DNA of 64,000 nt from Polytrichum commune (Eukaryota > Streptophyta > Polytrichopsida > Polytrichales > Polytrichaceae). The position numbers were made by a program, and so were the translations under genes. Shown in pieces: positions 30,729 through 42,290 of the stretch. The stretch spans positions 5,582,001 through 5,646,000 of the forward strand of contig OX485806.1 in NCBI GenBank assembly GCA_950295325.1. The letters are read 5' to 3'. Position 1 is the stretch's first letter; each line of letters opens with the position of its first letter. A model generated the notes under the pieces. It saw only the letters and a program-made list of their open reading frames with translations, did not search any database and was not told the origin of the DNA.

Positions 30729-33427
30729 CACTACGGCCAAGGGTTGTGTCCACAGTTCAAAGGCTGCACCACAAAAAATTGGAATTGAATTTTGCATGGT
30801 CACATGCATTTAAGTGTGGTCGTAAAGACATACGCAATCGTCCTCTCAACCGGATGGTATTTCACTTTTATTCTATTTAGATAGGCCTTTTTACATGATT
30901 CCATGCAAGTTTGTTCATCCATTCAAACTTTTATTTGGTCCCTTAGGCCCTCAAGCTCTAGTGTAAAGTAAAGTGGGGGGGGGGGGTGCACTCTAAGTTG
31001 CAGTATCTTCCCACGTGGGCACACAAAAGGGGTATTAATTGAACATGTCCCGTACATTGTACACATAGTAGGGATATTGTTGAAGGAATGGTTTGTGTGT
31101 ATATGTTGGGTTATTATGTGATGCTTCTAACTTGTGAAAGTACAAGTTCATCATTCATGTGGGAAATGCAAAATCACTAGGATTCTAGCCATGGGTGGGT
31201 GCATATATTTTGGAGCAATACATATGTTTGGAGCTTTGTCTAATCTATATTCGTATATGGTATAAAAAATTTGTGCGCCCACTTGGATGATGGACATGTG
31301 CTTTCACATGTTAGAAATGTCACACAATCTTTTCCTTGCTACAACCAATTCATTTTCTTCTAATTATTTTTGAGTATAGGTGTATTAAATTGAAGGAGAC
31401 ACATGCATGTCCTTTTTGAAATAGGGAAGGAAACATGTCTCTAGAATTGTGGGGGGACCTCAACACAATTATGCCTCATTTAAGTAAATGTGGTACAACA
31501 AGTTATCTCTAGGGATGGTGTAGTCAACCCCCAATATGTTTCTATGGCAAGTCCATGGTTCAAAGTGCGGTAAGTAGCAATGGTTTGCATTGAGGTGGTG
31601 GTAATGGTCACTCCAAGTATTATCCACATTCGAACCCATACTATATGTGCACACCCACACTAACTTATATTCTTGAAAGGGACCTTGGGCTCTAAAGCGA
31701 CAAACAAGGGCTTTGCCATGGGTTTGAATATATAAGGTCATGTGGGTCTCATGTGGTCACTTCTTTGAATGGAACACCTATACCTATTTGAGTGGTATAT
31801 GCCAAAGCTTGTACTTAGGACAATCACTTAAAAAAGACACATATTATAATGAGATTGGAGTATGTATTCAAAACTCATTCACCAAATTGGGTTCCATAGT
31901 GAACACAATTGGGAGGCCTGAGTGAGTCTTCAAAGAGAAAGCCAATACACACTCTCGACTCTTAAAGTAGGTTATATCGTATATTAACGTACCTTGCATT
32001 CATCTAAAATAATAGCCTTGAAACAATACAAAGCTGGAGGTCATTATTTCTAGTTGACTTGACACCCAATTAGCTTAAAAGACTCTGATTTAGTTTAATC
32101 CAAGTCATATGAGATGGATGCACCACAAAGCGATAGGAAGTTGAGTTTTAATGCTAGATGAATGAGAGGCACACTCATATACAATAATTTCCTCGCTCCA
32201 TCTTGTACCGAGGAGAAGCTTGAGCATGTTAAGGTTGATGTGCTCCCATTAACGTTGGTGAAATCTATACCATCTCTTTTCCTTTCAATTGTTTTCTAAG
32301 CCAAGTTGTGCAAGTTTTAACCTATCGTAAGGGTCCTCAATGCTCATCTTGTCTTCCAAATCATTGAGTACGGGAGGGTCGTCTTCATGGTCGGGCACAC
32401 ATGAGGCTTGGGAAGACACGTTCATAACACGTACCCAAACCCAACAACTCTTATCCTAAATCTTCCCATTTTCTAGATTCAATAGGACGGTCTATTTTGG
32501 TCTAGCGTACGGGGGATGTGACCGGTGCTTTATAGTCGTGCTTCATACAATTGTTGAATTTGAACGGAAATTGGAATAAGATACTACAACTTGAAATGTC
32601 TCTTAACACTATGAGTTTAATTTCATGATTCAAGGTTTTAAAGTTAGTGGAAGAAGAGATGATTCCGACGTTGCCATCAGATTGACTTTTATGGTGATGG
32701 TTCATCTTCAAGTCCGTTTAAGAGCATGTGCACACGTTATCAATACATGTACCTTTAAACCCTTACTACTAATTTACAAGGAGATTTTAACCAAATTAGT
32801 TCTCACACGTTCTCACTATCATCAATTAAGAGGTGCTCTCTCCCTTCTAAAGTTTTTTGTCCCTTCATATATTCAATTTTTAAAGGATTGAGGTTCAACT
32901 CCTCTACAAGGGAATCAACTATGAATACCTTATGATCTTTGACCATATAGAATCTTAGCTTCAACTTTTCATATATAAAGCATTGTGTATTGTAGGATGT
33001 TACTTTTAATCATGGGACCCACACTCTATAAAGCTCGTATAGAGTGATAAGTGGGATGTATAGCGAGCCTTTGCTAAACACATCACAATGAGCTAATTTG
33101 TAGCTTGAAGATGGATATTTTGAGACTCTTCAGCTCCAAAAAGGCATATGTACTTAGGTTTTTGCTATGACTTAAAACATCCAAAACCCAAGGTACAAAC
33201 TCTCAAGGAAGGCTTAACTCATGTCTTTGACATGCATCTATCATATTACAATTCATTAATCGGACAAAAGGGTTGCTATTTTACTTTTAAAAATACAACT
33301 GACATGTCTTTCACTCTTCTTTCTTCCAAGGGTTTCTCTCAGGACTTCAATTTCAATATCTCAGTATGCCTTGTCCCTTGGTTGTGGTGTGTAAGTTTTT
33401 CATTTCCTAATTGTAAAGTATAACATT
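30729..33427. other. Mostly unannotated DNA
   Basis: About 2.7 kb with no gene recognised. A G12 run lies at 30975-30986. The words TTTGGTCCCTTAGGCCCTCA then AGCTCTA and TGTAAAGT (30935-30970) recur at 53580-53612. A weak F1-like fragment lies at about 31745-31935 (CACCTATACCTATTTGAGTG, GTGAACACAATTGGGAGGCC). Confidence 0.4.
31745..31935 (-). mobile_element. F1-like fragment, diverged
   Basis: GGAACACCTATACCTATTTG, AGTGGTATATGCCAAAGCTT and AGTGAACACAATTGGGAGGC follow the F1 right-to-middle order. A sister fragment at 35120-35300 shares the AGTGGTATA-GCAAAGCTT variant, so the two form an F1 subtype. Confidence 0.45.
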
Positions 33428-34790
33428 ACTCTTTGGTAACCATGATCTTTTGAGTGTAACAATTGTCTTTATAACCATTGGCTAGTGCATCTTCAAATCA
33501 TAACAAATTCCTTGATAAATTGGTCAATGTTAATTTCAATGCAAGATGAATTGTTTGCTCATTACTTTCAAGATTTAATCATTACTCAAAAAAATTCAAT
33601 TAATAATTAACACCAAGGTCAAACTATAGTCTTAACTCCCCTACACAACATGCAACATACACAACAACCAAGGTAAAGCACACAATACCATACTTAATTT
33701 AATTAACTTACACTTAACTCTCATAAATTATAGTTCCTAGACTAGGTGTCCATCTAAGATTCCTACTTAACCCCAGGACGACTCATGCCTAAATCTTCTT
33801 GATAGACCAAAACCTGTCTCATTATTGCTACAAACCATAGCTCTATTGTGGGAAATACTCCTTTCACATAGTCTGTCATCCCGACAATTACTTAAATAAT
33901 CAGAGTTCTATTCTCATCCTCTTTAGTTGGTGAGAAGGTTCCTTAAATTCAACTTCTACAAATACACCACTAAGACTATAGTATATTATTTCACCATAAT
34001 CACAAATTTTATATTAGGACATATCTTGTCCTCCACCCTTCACATGCTTCAACAATCGTCAAGTGACCTCTCTCTTTCTCTCTATCAGATCAATCATTGG
34101 TCTTTTGTCTCCCTAACTCTTCCTCTGCCTTTCACATGACTTGCTTATACTCAAGTGGTTCCCCTCGCAAATAATCCTTGATAACAGTAGGTCTTTCCTC
34201 GTCATAGGGATCTCTCTTATTCTCCATCAACAATAGTCTCTTTCTTCATCCTCCTCAAATTGGATTATCTCTCAACTTTGTCATAATCGCTCAGGGACCG
34301 TCCCCTCAAAGTGATGCCAAAATATGGTTTGAATGTGTTCTTCATTCCCAAATAATCACTCAATCGCCATCTTTGGCCAATAGTTTTAAGTTTGCTCTTA
34401 AGTTTCAAGTGTGCAAATGATAGTTTGTTGATAGTCCACTTACTCTTAAATTGATTCACTTCTAAATCTCCTTTTCCGACACAAAGAACATTGTTATCTT
34501 TTACTCTTACTTCAGTTTTTTCTCATAGGATTAGTTATCTATGCCAATCTCTCAAGTTTCTCTTGCTCGACTCTTAGGCAAGCAAACTTATAGTTTGACA
34601 ACTTCAATCAATGTCTCACAAATTTAGATCTCCCACATTCAAACAACTTACTCACCATAACTTGATCAACTATTCTCACAACTCGGATTCAATCCAGTGC
34701 TATCACACCAAAGACAATAATTTTCAATTCCACATATTCAATCACAACAAGAAAAAATTATGCTATTGGACACCAATACTTTATATAAGT
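33428..34790 (-). mobile_element. F6 large LTR-like repeat, copy 3, minus
   Basis: On the minus strand, CCAATGGTTATAAAGACAAT then TGTTACACTCAAAAGATCAT aligns with the 14.45-kb part of copy 1. AATGTGGGAGATCTAAATTT aligns with its 13.3-kb part. The words ACTATAGTC at 33623 and GACTATAGT at 33974 belong to the F6 motif class. The plus strand is pyrimidine-rich, as expected for an inverted purine-rich repeat. Confidence 0.5.
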
Positions 34791-34794
34791 CATA

Positions 34795-34994
34795 ATACTT
34801 GCAAAAAGGTTGCCCCACACTGATTTATTGACATTTCACACTATTTTGAATACATACTATCAAAAAAAACATAAATGCTATACATATAGCAAAGTTATAG
34901 GTTATTGTGATTTGGTTTTGACATCCAAGGTAATTTGTATGGGTAATGACACAACCTATTTACGAAGGCAAACTAATTGCATGTACCAGTGTAG
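34795..34994. mobile_element. F2 MITE
   Basis: The left side has GCAAAAAGGTTGCCCCACAC, TGATTTATTGACATTTCACA and CTATTTTGAATACA. The right side has TTGGTTTTGACATCCAAGGT, AATTTGTATGGGTAATGACA and CAAACTAATTGCATGTACCA then GTGTAG. It is colinear with the copies at 39.4 and 40.0 kb. Length is about 200 bp. Confidence 0.65.
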
Positions 34995-35119
34995 ATGCCT
35001 TGCACCTTGAGTTGGTCCCCCAACAACCTTACCAAGGAAAAGGGGGTCTAAGAAAAGATGTATGCCCTAGTTTTGTGGTTAATTTGACCCATTTAAGTCC
35101 CTCTAGGCTAACATATGTG

Positions 35120-35300
35120 GGCTTGACGTGGCCACTCTTCTTAATTGAACATATGTATTTTAAGTGGTATAAGGCAAAGCTTTAAACTAAGACTGCATGT
35201 TGGAAATGCACATGCTATCAAATGCTCAAGAATCATGAACCGTCCTAAGTCCCAATCATCAACACAGTTGAGAAGGCATGTGTGCTTACTTAAGGAGAAG
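35120..35300 (-). mobile_element. F1-like fragment, diverged
   Basis: The words CACTCTTCTTAATTGAACAT, TTAAGTGGTATAAGGCAAAG and CCCAATCATCAACACAGTTG then AGAAGGCATGTGTGC match the 31.7-kb subtype of F1. Confidence 0.4.
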
Positions 35301-35751
35301 GTTGATCTTCAGTGTACCCTCTTCGACGTTTTGTAGATCTCAGCTTCCTGAAACTTGATATGGCAATTTGTGTGATTCTCAACTGCTAAATGGATGAAAG
35401 TTTCCCGATTTGATTTCAACGGTCTCAATTGTATGTGAAATTGACAGTGCCCACAATACGATCGCATACCTTAATTTGGTCTTACTACGTTTAATTCGTT
35501 AGTCATATCAAGGCATGATTACACTAGTGACCACTCACCATGACCGCCGCTTTCCGAATTCTCTAGTGTTTGCGAAATGAGGACACTCCCACTTCGAATG
35601 CACTTGACAAAAGATGGGAAAGCGACATGATCAAGTTGGGTGTTCCTCACTTTCCAAGGGTGACTCAACATAAGAAGGATATGATTCTCTTACATCCTCA
35701 AAATTCCCGACACTAGGAGTGCAACATCCTCGTGCGAAGTGATGTGACGCA

Positions 35752-35960
35752 AGGAATACGTACCTAATTCGGTTACCGATCCTAATCGGACACCTATATT
35801 TGAGTAGTATGTGGTTGGGTGTGGCTCCAAGAACGGATACCAAAAAGACAACTACTTTAAAGAGATTGAACTGTGTGCTCAAAATATGACAATTGTTCTA
35901 ATCTCAATAGTCCACATAATCACAAGGATCTACATGACAACCGAATGAGCACGAGAATCT
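35752..35960 (-). mobile_element. F1 MITE fragment
   Basis: CCTAATCGGACACCTATATT, TGAGTAGTATGTGGTTGGGT, AAGAACGGATACCAAAAAGA and TTCTAATCTCAATAGTCCAC give the F1 right half in minus orientation. The left half is missing. The 143-codon frame at 35873-36304 begins inside this fragment and runs through a CA repeat, so it is not a gene. Confidence 0.6.
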
Positions 35961-35983
35961 TGACTTTGATAATCAAAAATAAA

Positions 35984-36000
35984 ACACACACACACACACA
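35984..36000 (+). repeat. AC microsatellite
   Basis: Eight CA units. Confidence 0.9.
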
Positions 36001-36099
36001 TTGGAACTATGAAAACTATGAGAAAAGTGACTACATCCTCGATTTGGATTTGCTAATCATCTTGTACTACCATAGAAAGCTCCCTATTTTATCTTTCCA

Positions 36100-36280
36100 T
36101 GTGCCAGCATATACCTTCCACATGGGATACAAGCGGGTCACGGCGAATGTAAGCATGACACGTGGCAAAATTCTTTTTCTTCCCCTGAGCCTGGAACTTC
36201 AGCCGGTTCATCTGGAACCGGTTCTGAAACCATCTACAAACGTAAGGATCGATGGCCCTGGGCTTTATAAATTAGTAAAT
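36100..36280 (+). promoter_or_regulatory. Promoter-like segment with ABRE/G-box word and TATA-like box
   Basis: GACACGTGGC at 36157-36166 matches the plant ABRE/G-box core bound by bZIP and bHLH factors. TTTATAAATTA at 36264-36274 is a good TATA-like box about 100 bp downstream. Between them is an imperfect repeat, CCGGTTCATCTGGAACCGGT then TCTGAAACC. No downstream exon could be recognised before 37 kb, so the segment may be a relic or chance. Confidence 0.3.
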
Positions 36281-39008
36281 AGAAAGCAAGTGATTGAGGT
36301 GTAATAATATAGTAGTACAAGTAGTTGACTACAAACGTTATCATGGTAAAGGTGAGATGGGTGGGGGCCGCAATTCAAAGATTTCAAAGCATGGACCTCA
36401 CATGATGATGGCATATATGCATATATGCATATATATAGATGTGTACGCAAAAGTAGAAGGAATCTAGAAATGCGGGAATAAATAAAGCTTATTCTAAATA
36501 AAGAAGTGGATAGGAGTGGAGCCTTGGCTCACTTACTGATGACGTGGCAGCCGCTGATAGGCGGAGGGGGATGTCGGTACCTGATCAGCTAGCAAATTAA
36601 GCAGCACTTTTCCCCTTTGGGAATCCCTGGACTCCTATTAGCCCTGGACCCTCACCAGCTCTGGGCTCCGTTCACACCGCCTTGTCCTTTATGCCCCCCC
36701 CCCCCTACTTGCTCTTTGTCTATATACATAGTAACATAGCCATGGTGATTAGGGCCCCTTTCCACGTGGACCAAGAGCCGTGCCAACGAGAGTTTAGGCT
36801 TTACTGGCTCTTGGAAATCATCCAAAGGCCATACCGTGAGGAGGAAAGAAAAAAATATCATCCATTTTGAACAATGGATGGGAGTTGAGGATAGGGTGAA
36901 AGTGGGGCCGTGTTAAGGGATCACACCCTACGTTGGGGTTATTAGGGTTCCCCGAATCCCCGTCATGGGTAAATGCAGTTTCTCTAAGATGTATTGTAAT
37001 GATAATTTGGTTGGGTTGTGAAGGACTCGCTAGTATTGCGTCAGACTCTGCTCTATTTTTTTGATGAGTCTGGTGGTGGAAGATCCATTGAGACTAGAAA
37101 ACGTTATCAACTTGTTGTCATGTAGGTTTTCATCCATTCGAATTGCTTCGGTCGATCGCTCGCTCGGACTTTCAAAGTCGAGTGGAAAGTGAACGTGCGC
37201 CATCTCCGGCTTCTTGACGAATCGCGCGATTTGTTTGTCCATCACGGGTCGAAGGGCCCTCAAGCCGTTTGTGTAAAGTGGTCCTTAGAGTACTAGGGGG
37301 TAGTAGGGGTTCCCGTTTACACATAAATAATAATAATGAGATATGTGCTAGTAGTGTGAGGCTGCACTGATCGTGACTATTATTTTAGGTGGGTTTTTAA
37401 TTTGCTCCTTTTTGGAACGACAACCTGGCAATTTTGATTGCCATGTCTCTTTCGGCCAATTGAAACGAGCGGAAACGTGTGGCCGTAACAAGGCCAAGTT
37501 TTGTTGGTGTCTTTGCATTGTCAGCTTGGAATTTGGACGGCGATTTGGAGTGGTTGTTTTTTCAGGAAAAAAGGGAAGAAAGAAAAATTGCATGAAACTT
37601 TTGTGGGAGGAAGGATCTGGATGATGGTTACTACTAGAAAGGAAAGGAAAGAAAAGGAAAAAACTTGTGTCCATCATAATCACCCTTTGGGACTCAGCCA
37701 TTGCAACTCATGGCGAGAAAATGCATAAAAAGAGTGTTTTGGTTGTCGACCGCATGCATTTGTAATAGGAAGACTGCATTTTACGAACCAATACGGTTTA
37801 TTCATGCATTCTTTTCACCATTAGTTGCAATGGTTGAGTCACAATGGATGGTTACAATGGACAAGTGTTCTTCTAGTGGATGTTGTGTCTTTGTTGTGGC
37901 TAAAATGAGGATGGTCACAACCCCTCGCGATCAGTATACTTCAAACCAAAAAAATGAACATAAAATTTAGAGTTTTTTTTGTTTAGCTTGACTCCTTCTC
38001 ACATTGGTTGTGTTTGATAACTGATGCGTGTCACCCAATTATAAGCTAATAGCCATTTCCACTCATTGCTTTTGTGCTTCGTGAAGGCCATTGGCTATAA
38101 CTCATGATTGAGCTCCTTATGTTAATTAACATATTCCCAACAACTTAACAATAAATATCCCTATAGTGATCATGTTTTTTTGGGTACATATTGAATGCAT
38201 TCAAATGCAATAAGGAAACCAAGTACAACCACCAAATTTGGTTTATCATCTAACGGGTAGCCAGGGGGTATCAAGAAATTATGCCCATCCTAGGTTGAAT
38301 GTTCCACGTAACCACCAAATTGTTGCAAGAGGCATCATGTTTTGGGGAACATGTATGTGAAGCATTTCATTGTGTAAATATTTAGAGCTATTCCTTACCT
38401 ATAAGTTTGCATGTATACCACTTTTTGGGGGCCTAAACTTTGTATACAAAAGTGTTTTTTAATGGCGATGCACACATGTCTCTTTTTTATTTCACCTATG
38501 TGTGCACCCCTTGTGGTAATTTGATGTGTATTTCTTCTTGATGTTGAATGATTAACCGAGTTTATATAAATCTTGGGGCATCATAAGGTCCATGTCATGT
38601 ATAGACTACATGAATATCCTCTATAAAAACTTATTTATAGCTTATATCTTGTGAGAAGTGAAGTTTGGACATGGGAATCTATTTTTTAAGGATCTTGTGA
38701 CTCGGTTGCATTCAACTGGTGGAAAATGCTCATTCCTAGGACACTAATTTTTAACACAATTATGATTAAGATAATATCTTCTTGTGAAAAATTTTAATTC
38801 GTTTTCAAGTTACAAGTAAATACAAATGCCATCCATTGCCACAAAACAACTGAACAAAAATTTACCACATTAGCATCATTACGGGATCCTTATCCACCCT
38901 TCCACACACTTTCATTTGGATTAATACATGCTCATGGACATATACGGTGAACCTCTTATCGCATATCAAGTATAATTTGGTCTCATGTGTTCCCATCGTA
39001 TATGCATG
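36281..39008. other. Unannotated DNA, partly GC-richer
   Basis: A TGCATA repeat lies at about 36413-36437, a C12 run at 36694-36705 and TGACGTGGCAG near 36540. Frames of up to 117 codons (37348-37701) are open on both strands and carry no known motif; their composition follows the A- and G-rich DNA. No gene is called. Confidence 0.4.
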
Positions 39009-39010
39009 TA

Positions 39011-39282
39011 CTCCCTCCGCCCCAAAATGATGGTCCGTGTTTCTAACTTTGGCAAGATTAAGACCCAATGACCATTGACCAAGTAGTTGTATGCACGACT
39101 CTTAAAATAAAAAGCAACAACTACTCCGAAACGCCCCCGGTCCCCGGAGGTTGTTGAGTCGAAAGACTTCTTGATATAGAAAGTTTGGCGCATTAATATT
39201 TGACTTTGAGCCTCAAATTTCTAGTTGGGACAAAAATCCCTAAACAACCATTTTGGGACAAAAAAATTTGGGACGGAGGGAG
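39011..39282. mobile_element. Stowaway-type MITE (Tc1/mariner group)
   Basis: The left end is CTCCCTCCGCCCCAAAATGA and the right end is AAATTTGGGACGGAGGGAG. The outer 9 bp, CTCCCTCCG, pair exactly and continue as CCCCAAA/TCCCAAA. The element is flanked on both sides by TA (39009-39010 and 39283-39284). Length is 272 bp with no coding frame. The end sequence and TA target are the definition of plant Stowaway MITEs, which are mobilised by mariner-like transposases from elsewhere in the genome. Confidence 0.95.
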
Positions 39283-39367
39283 TAATATTTTGTCCCACTT
39301 TACACCAATTTTTATACTATTTCTTTAATTTGTGCTACTTCAAGCTATAGTTGACATTCCAAATCAC

Positions 39368-39574
39368 ATTGGTGTATGCAATTAGGTTTCCCCGTGCTAA
39401 TTTATCGACATTCCGCATTATTTTGAATATTTATTACATTGGTAAAAAAATACACGAATGAAAAGAATGATTCATATATGAATAGAACGAAGTCAATTTT
39501 TTTGTAATCTGATTTTGACCCAAGGTAATTTGTGTGGGTAAAAATGCAACCTAATTGCACATGTCAATGTATAC
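39368..39574. mobile_element. F2 MITE
   Basis: The left side reads TGTATGCAATTAGGTTTCCC, CGTGCTAATTTATCGACATT and CCGCATTATTTTGAATATTT. The right side reads CTGATTTTGACCCAAGGTAA, TTTGTGTGGGTAAAAATGCA and ACCTAATTGCACATGTCAAT then GTA. Length is about 207 bp. It lies only 86 bp right of the Stowaway element. Confidence 0.75.
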
Positions 39575-40023
39575 TTTACACCAGTTTTAGTTTGTGCTCC
39601 TAGTTCAATTCACACTACCTAACTCAAGCTGCAGTTGACAATTTAACCTCACTAATCATGAATCTAGCCAATAGCTCTACACACACTTTCAAGAAAAATA
39701 AACATTGAGGATAATTCTCTCATTAAAATATCTTGTTTTGTTACAAACTCTTGATTAGAAGATCAATAAGACTCTAATGCACCAAAAAACACATCATTTG
39801 GATATTGTATGCAAAAGTTATAAGGTTTTAAATTGCTTGCAGGTGATTTAAAACCAACACCTATATTAGGTGTTTAGAAGGTGTTCAACTTCATAATGAA
39901 TATGCATCTATTGTGTAATATTTCTAAGTGTTGGGTTTAGGTTAGAGATTGGTTTTGGATATAAAAACCTTACATGACTCTCCATAAGATCTTTCATTAA
40001 CTATCCAAGGAAAACCACTTACG

Positions 40024-40224
40024 TTGATATGTGCAATTACCCCACGCTAATATACCGCACATTCAACAATATTTTGAATATTTATTACAATAATAACATA
40101 ATGTACTATACGGATGACTAAACAAAGTCATAAGTTTCCGTAATCGGATTTTGATCCAAGATAATTTGCATGGGTAAAGAGGCAACCTATACGTGAAGGC
40201 AACATAATTGCACATGTATTAGTG
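40024..40224. mobile_element. F2 MITE
   Basis: The left side reads GATATGTGCAATTACCCCAC, GCTAATATACCGCACATTCA and ATATTTTGAATATTTATTAC. The right side reads GGATTTTGATCCAAGATAAT, TTGCATGGGTAAAGAGGCAA and CATAATTGCACATGTATTAG. Colinear with the 39.4-kb copy over nearly its whole length. Confidence 0.75.
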
Positions 40225-42214
40225 AAGATATTCTCAAGCCCACTAATTCCTTGTAAGGGTAAATTATGTTTGATAATATGAGAAACTTGAAATGTCTATT
40301 TGAAATCTATGAGACCACCACATAGAATATGTAAGCTTGGAAGCAACTTAGTGGATTACTACTCAAGAGGTTCTTAAGAAGTCAAAACCTGACAAATTGC
40401 GGAATGAAATTCCTCCTTTCACTTTCCTTATTTGGAATATCATTTGGCACAAAGCATAAAGCACAAAAGGATGCGACCTTCCTTTGGTCAAATATTCATA
40501 AGGTGGTGGTGGTGAACGAATGGCATGGGTGAATTTCGGCAGAAATTGACAAGAGTTGTCCTCATTGTGGCTCGCAATTGGTGGAGTTGGCGGAGCACAA
40601 GTTTTTCAACTACCTGCTAGCTCAATAAGTGTTGCGCTATGCGGTTAACATCGTTTGGCAATTCTTTGTTAAAAGAGGTAACCTTGGTCCTCGGAAATCG
40701 TTTCCAATGACGCAATGCCTCGTTGATCAACCCTTTTAACAAATCACTGAAACCTTTCAGTCACATTTGGGTTTTTCTCTAAAGAATGGTCTTCCGTGAA
40801 TTATCTAGCATCAACATAATGATTTAGTGTTTAGTGATACTTATTGGCCAATGGAGAAAACACACCAAATTGTGGGGGATTCTTTGCTTGACTATGGTAG
40901 ACTTAAGTGGCAACATAACAATTTAGTGGTTACTTGGAAGGTTAGGCCCCGGATGGGCATTATTTCTTGAGCTCCCTTGGTTTGTTGGTTCTTTTAATGT
41001 AGTTATTCTTTTCCCCTTGCAAATGAATCCATCAATATGTGCCCCCAAAAACAAAACACACATTACCCCCCCCCCCCTCGATTTCAAGTGACCTCGAAGG
41101 CATTGCATAGTAATTTTATGTGACTTGGTTTTTGTATTTGTTGCATCTTGATTGCACAAGTATATAATCCACTATGAATGAACAAAAACACATCTAACAG
41201 TATTGAGCTAGTGAAGTGTGTTCAATTGCCCTACACTGGGATTCCGGCATCCGAAGACTTTATTCTCGAATCTACTACATGGCCCATGAACATAGCTCAT
41301 CAGCCAAGTAATATTATTGCACGGTGTGAACATCCTTGTATATTAGAAGAATAAAGGGAGGCATACCATATCAAAAGCCTTGTGATTGTAGTGAAACTAC
41401 ACCACGTACGTTCCATCAAAGTTAACAACAACGATTCAGACCCAACTAAGATATATATACGTATACCCAAAACCCAACATAACATTACTCAATTCCTTGG
41501 TTGCAATATGTGGGGACCAAGTATTGGCCGAGAATCATTGTCCTTTAATTCCAAAATCCCCTATTTATGGGGAGCACGCATGCTATGTAACGTGGAGTTT
41601 TGAACAAGTAGCTACACATAGTTTATAAGAGATTTTAACTGTAGCTTCATTCTTTAGAAAGAGATCATCATCTAATTGCTTAGTAATGTTATTATGAACA
41701 CTGTATACCACATTCATACATTTGTTGCTCCCAAATATATACATTTGATATACAATACAATATGCTGGTTGTTTTTAGGTTTGATGTTGGTTTTGAGCAC
41801 ACACACCTTAATGAATCTTTGAATACACTATCACGCGACCACGTGTGGCATTGACGTGGCCCTATTTTGGGTCCCCAGATATACCTTGTATTCGTAGGTT
41901 ATTCCTCCCCGGCACTCATATAATTAAACCTAAAATTTGCGAGTGGGGTTTTGCACTCGGTTGCCAAACCCTAGCTAGGGCGTGCTTTTGAAGGATGGGG
42001 CCAATTGAAGGCGGGAAGGAAAGGCTGCTTTTCGCAGCTTTTACATTGAAGGCGGGAGATGATGGCACATGACTCATCACAAGGGGATAAGCTCTAGAGG
42101 TCTCTCTACATTCACTTCCTTATTTATAATTTTCTTCCAATTTTCACTCTGCTTTTGGCCTCCCAGATGATTGCTTCTATGATATTTGTGGTCACGGTGT
42201 GACCATTTTTCATT
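40225..42214. other. Unannotated DNA, promoter-like near its right end
   Basis: No gene was recognised. A C12 run lies at 41066-41077. CACGTG at 41840-41845 is followed by a GACGTGGC word, and AAACCCTAGCTAGGG lies near 41967, motifs often seen near plant gene starts. No exon could be placed downstream. Confidence 0.35.
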
Positions 42215-42231
42215 CCCCCCCCCCCCCCCCC
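42215..42231 (+). repeat. Homopolymer C17
   Basis: An uninterrupted run of 17 C, then GGTGGCG. Confidence 0.9.
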
Positions 42232-42290
42232 GGTGGCGAAACTCATGTTAAACGCCGACTTGTTTCCTAGAATGTAGAATGCTTTCTACG

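Noticed and set aside
35873-36304. Longest open frame in the window (143 codons, plus)
   Set aside because: It starts inside an F1 fragment, crosses a CA microsatellite (His-Thr repeats) and ends in promoter-like DNA. No domain or codon bias is visible.
37348-37701. 117-codon minus frame
   Set aside because: Its composition follows A/G-rich DNA (Phe, Lys and Ser runs). The plus strand is open over the same stretch and no motif is recognisable.
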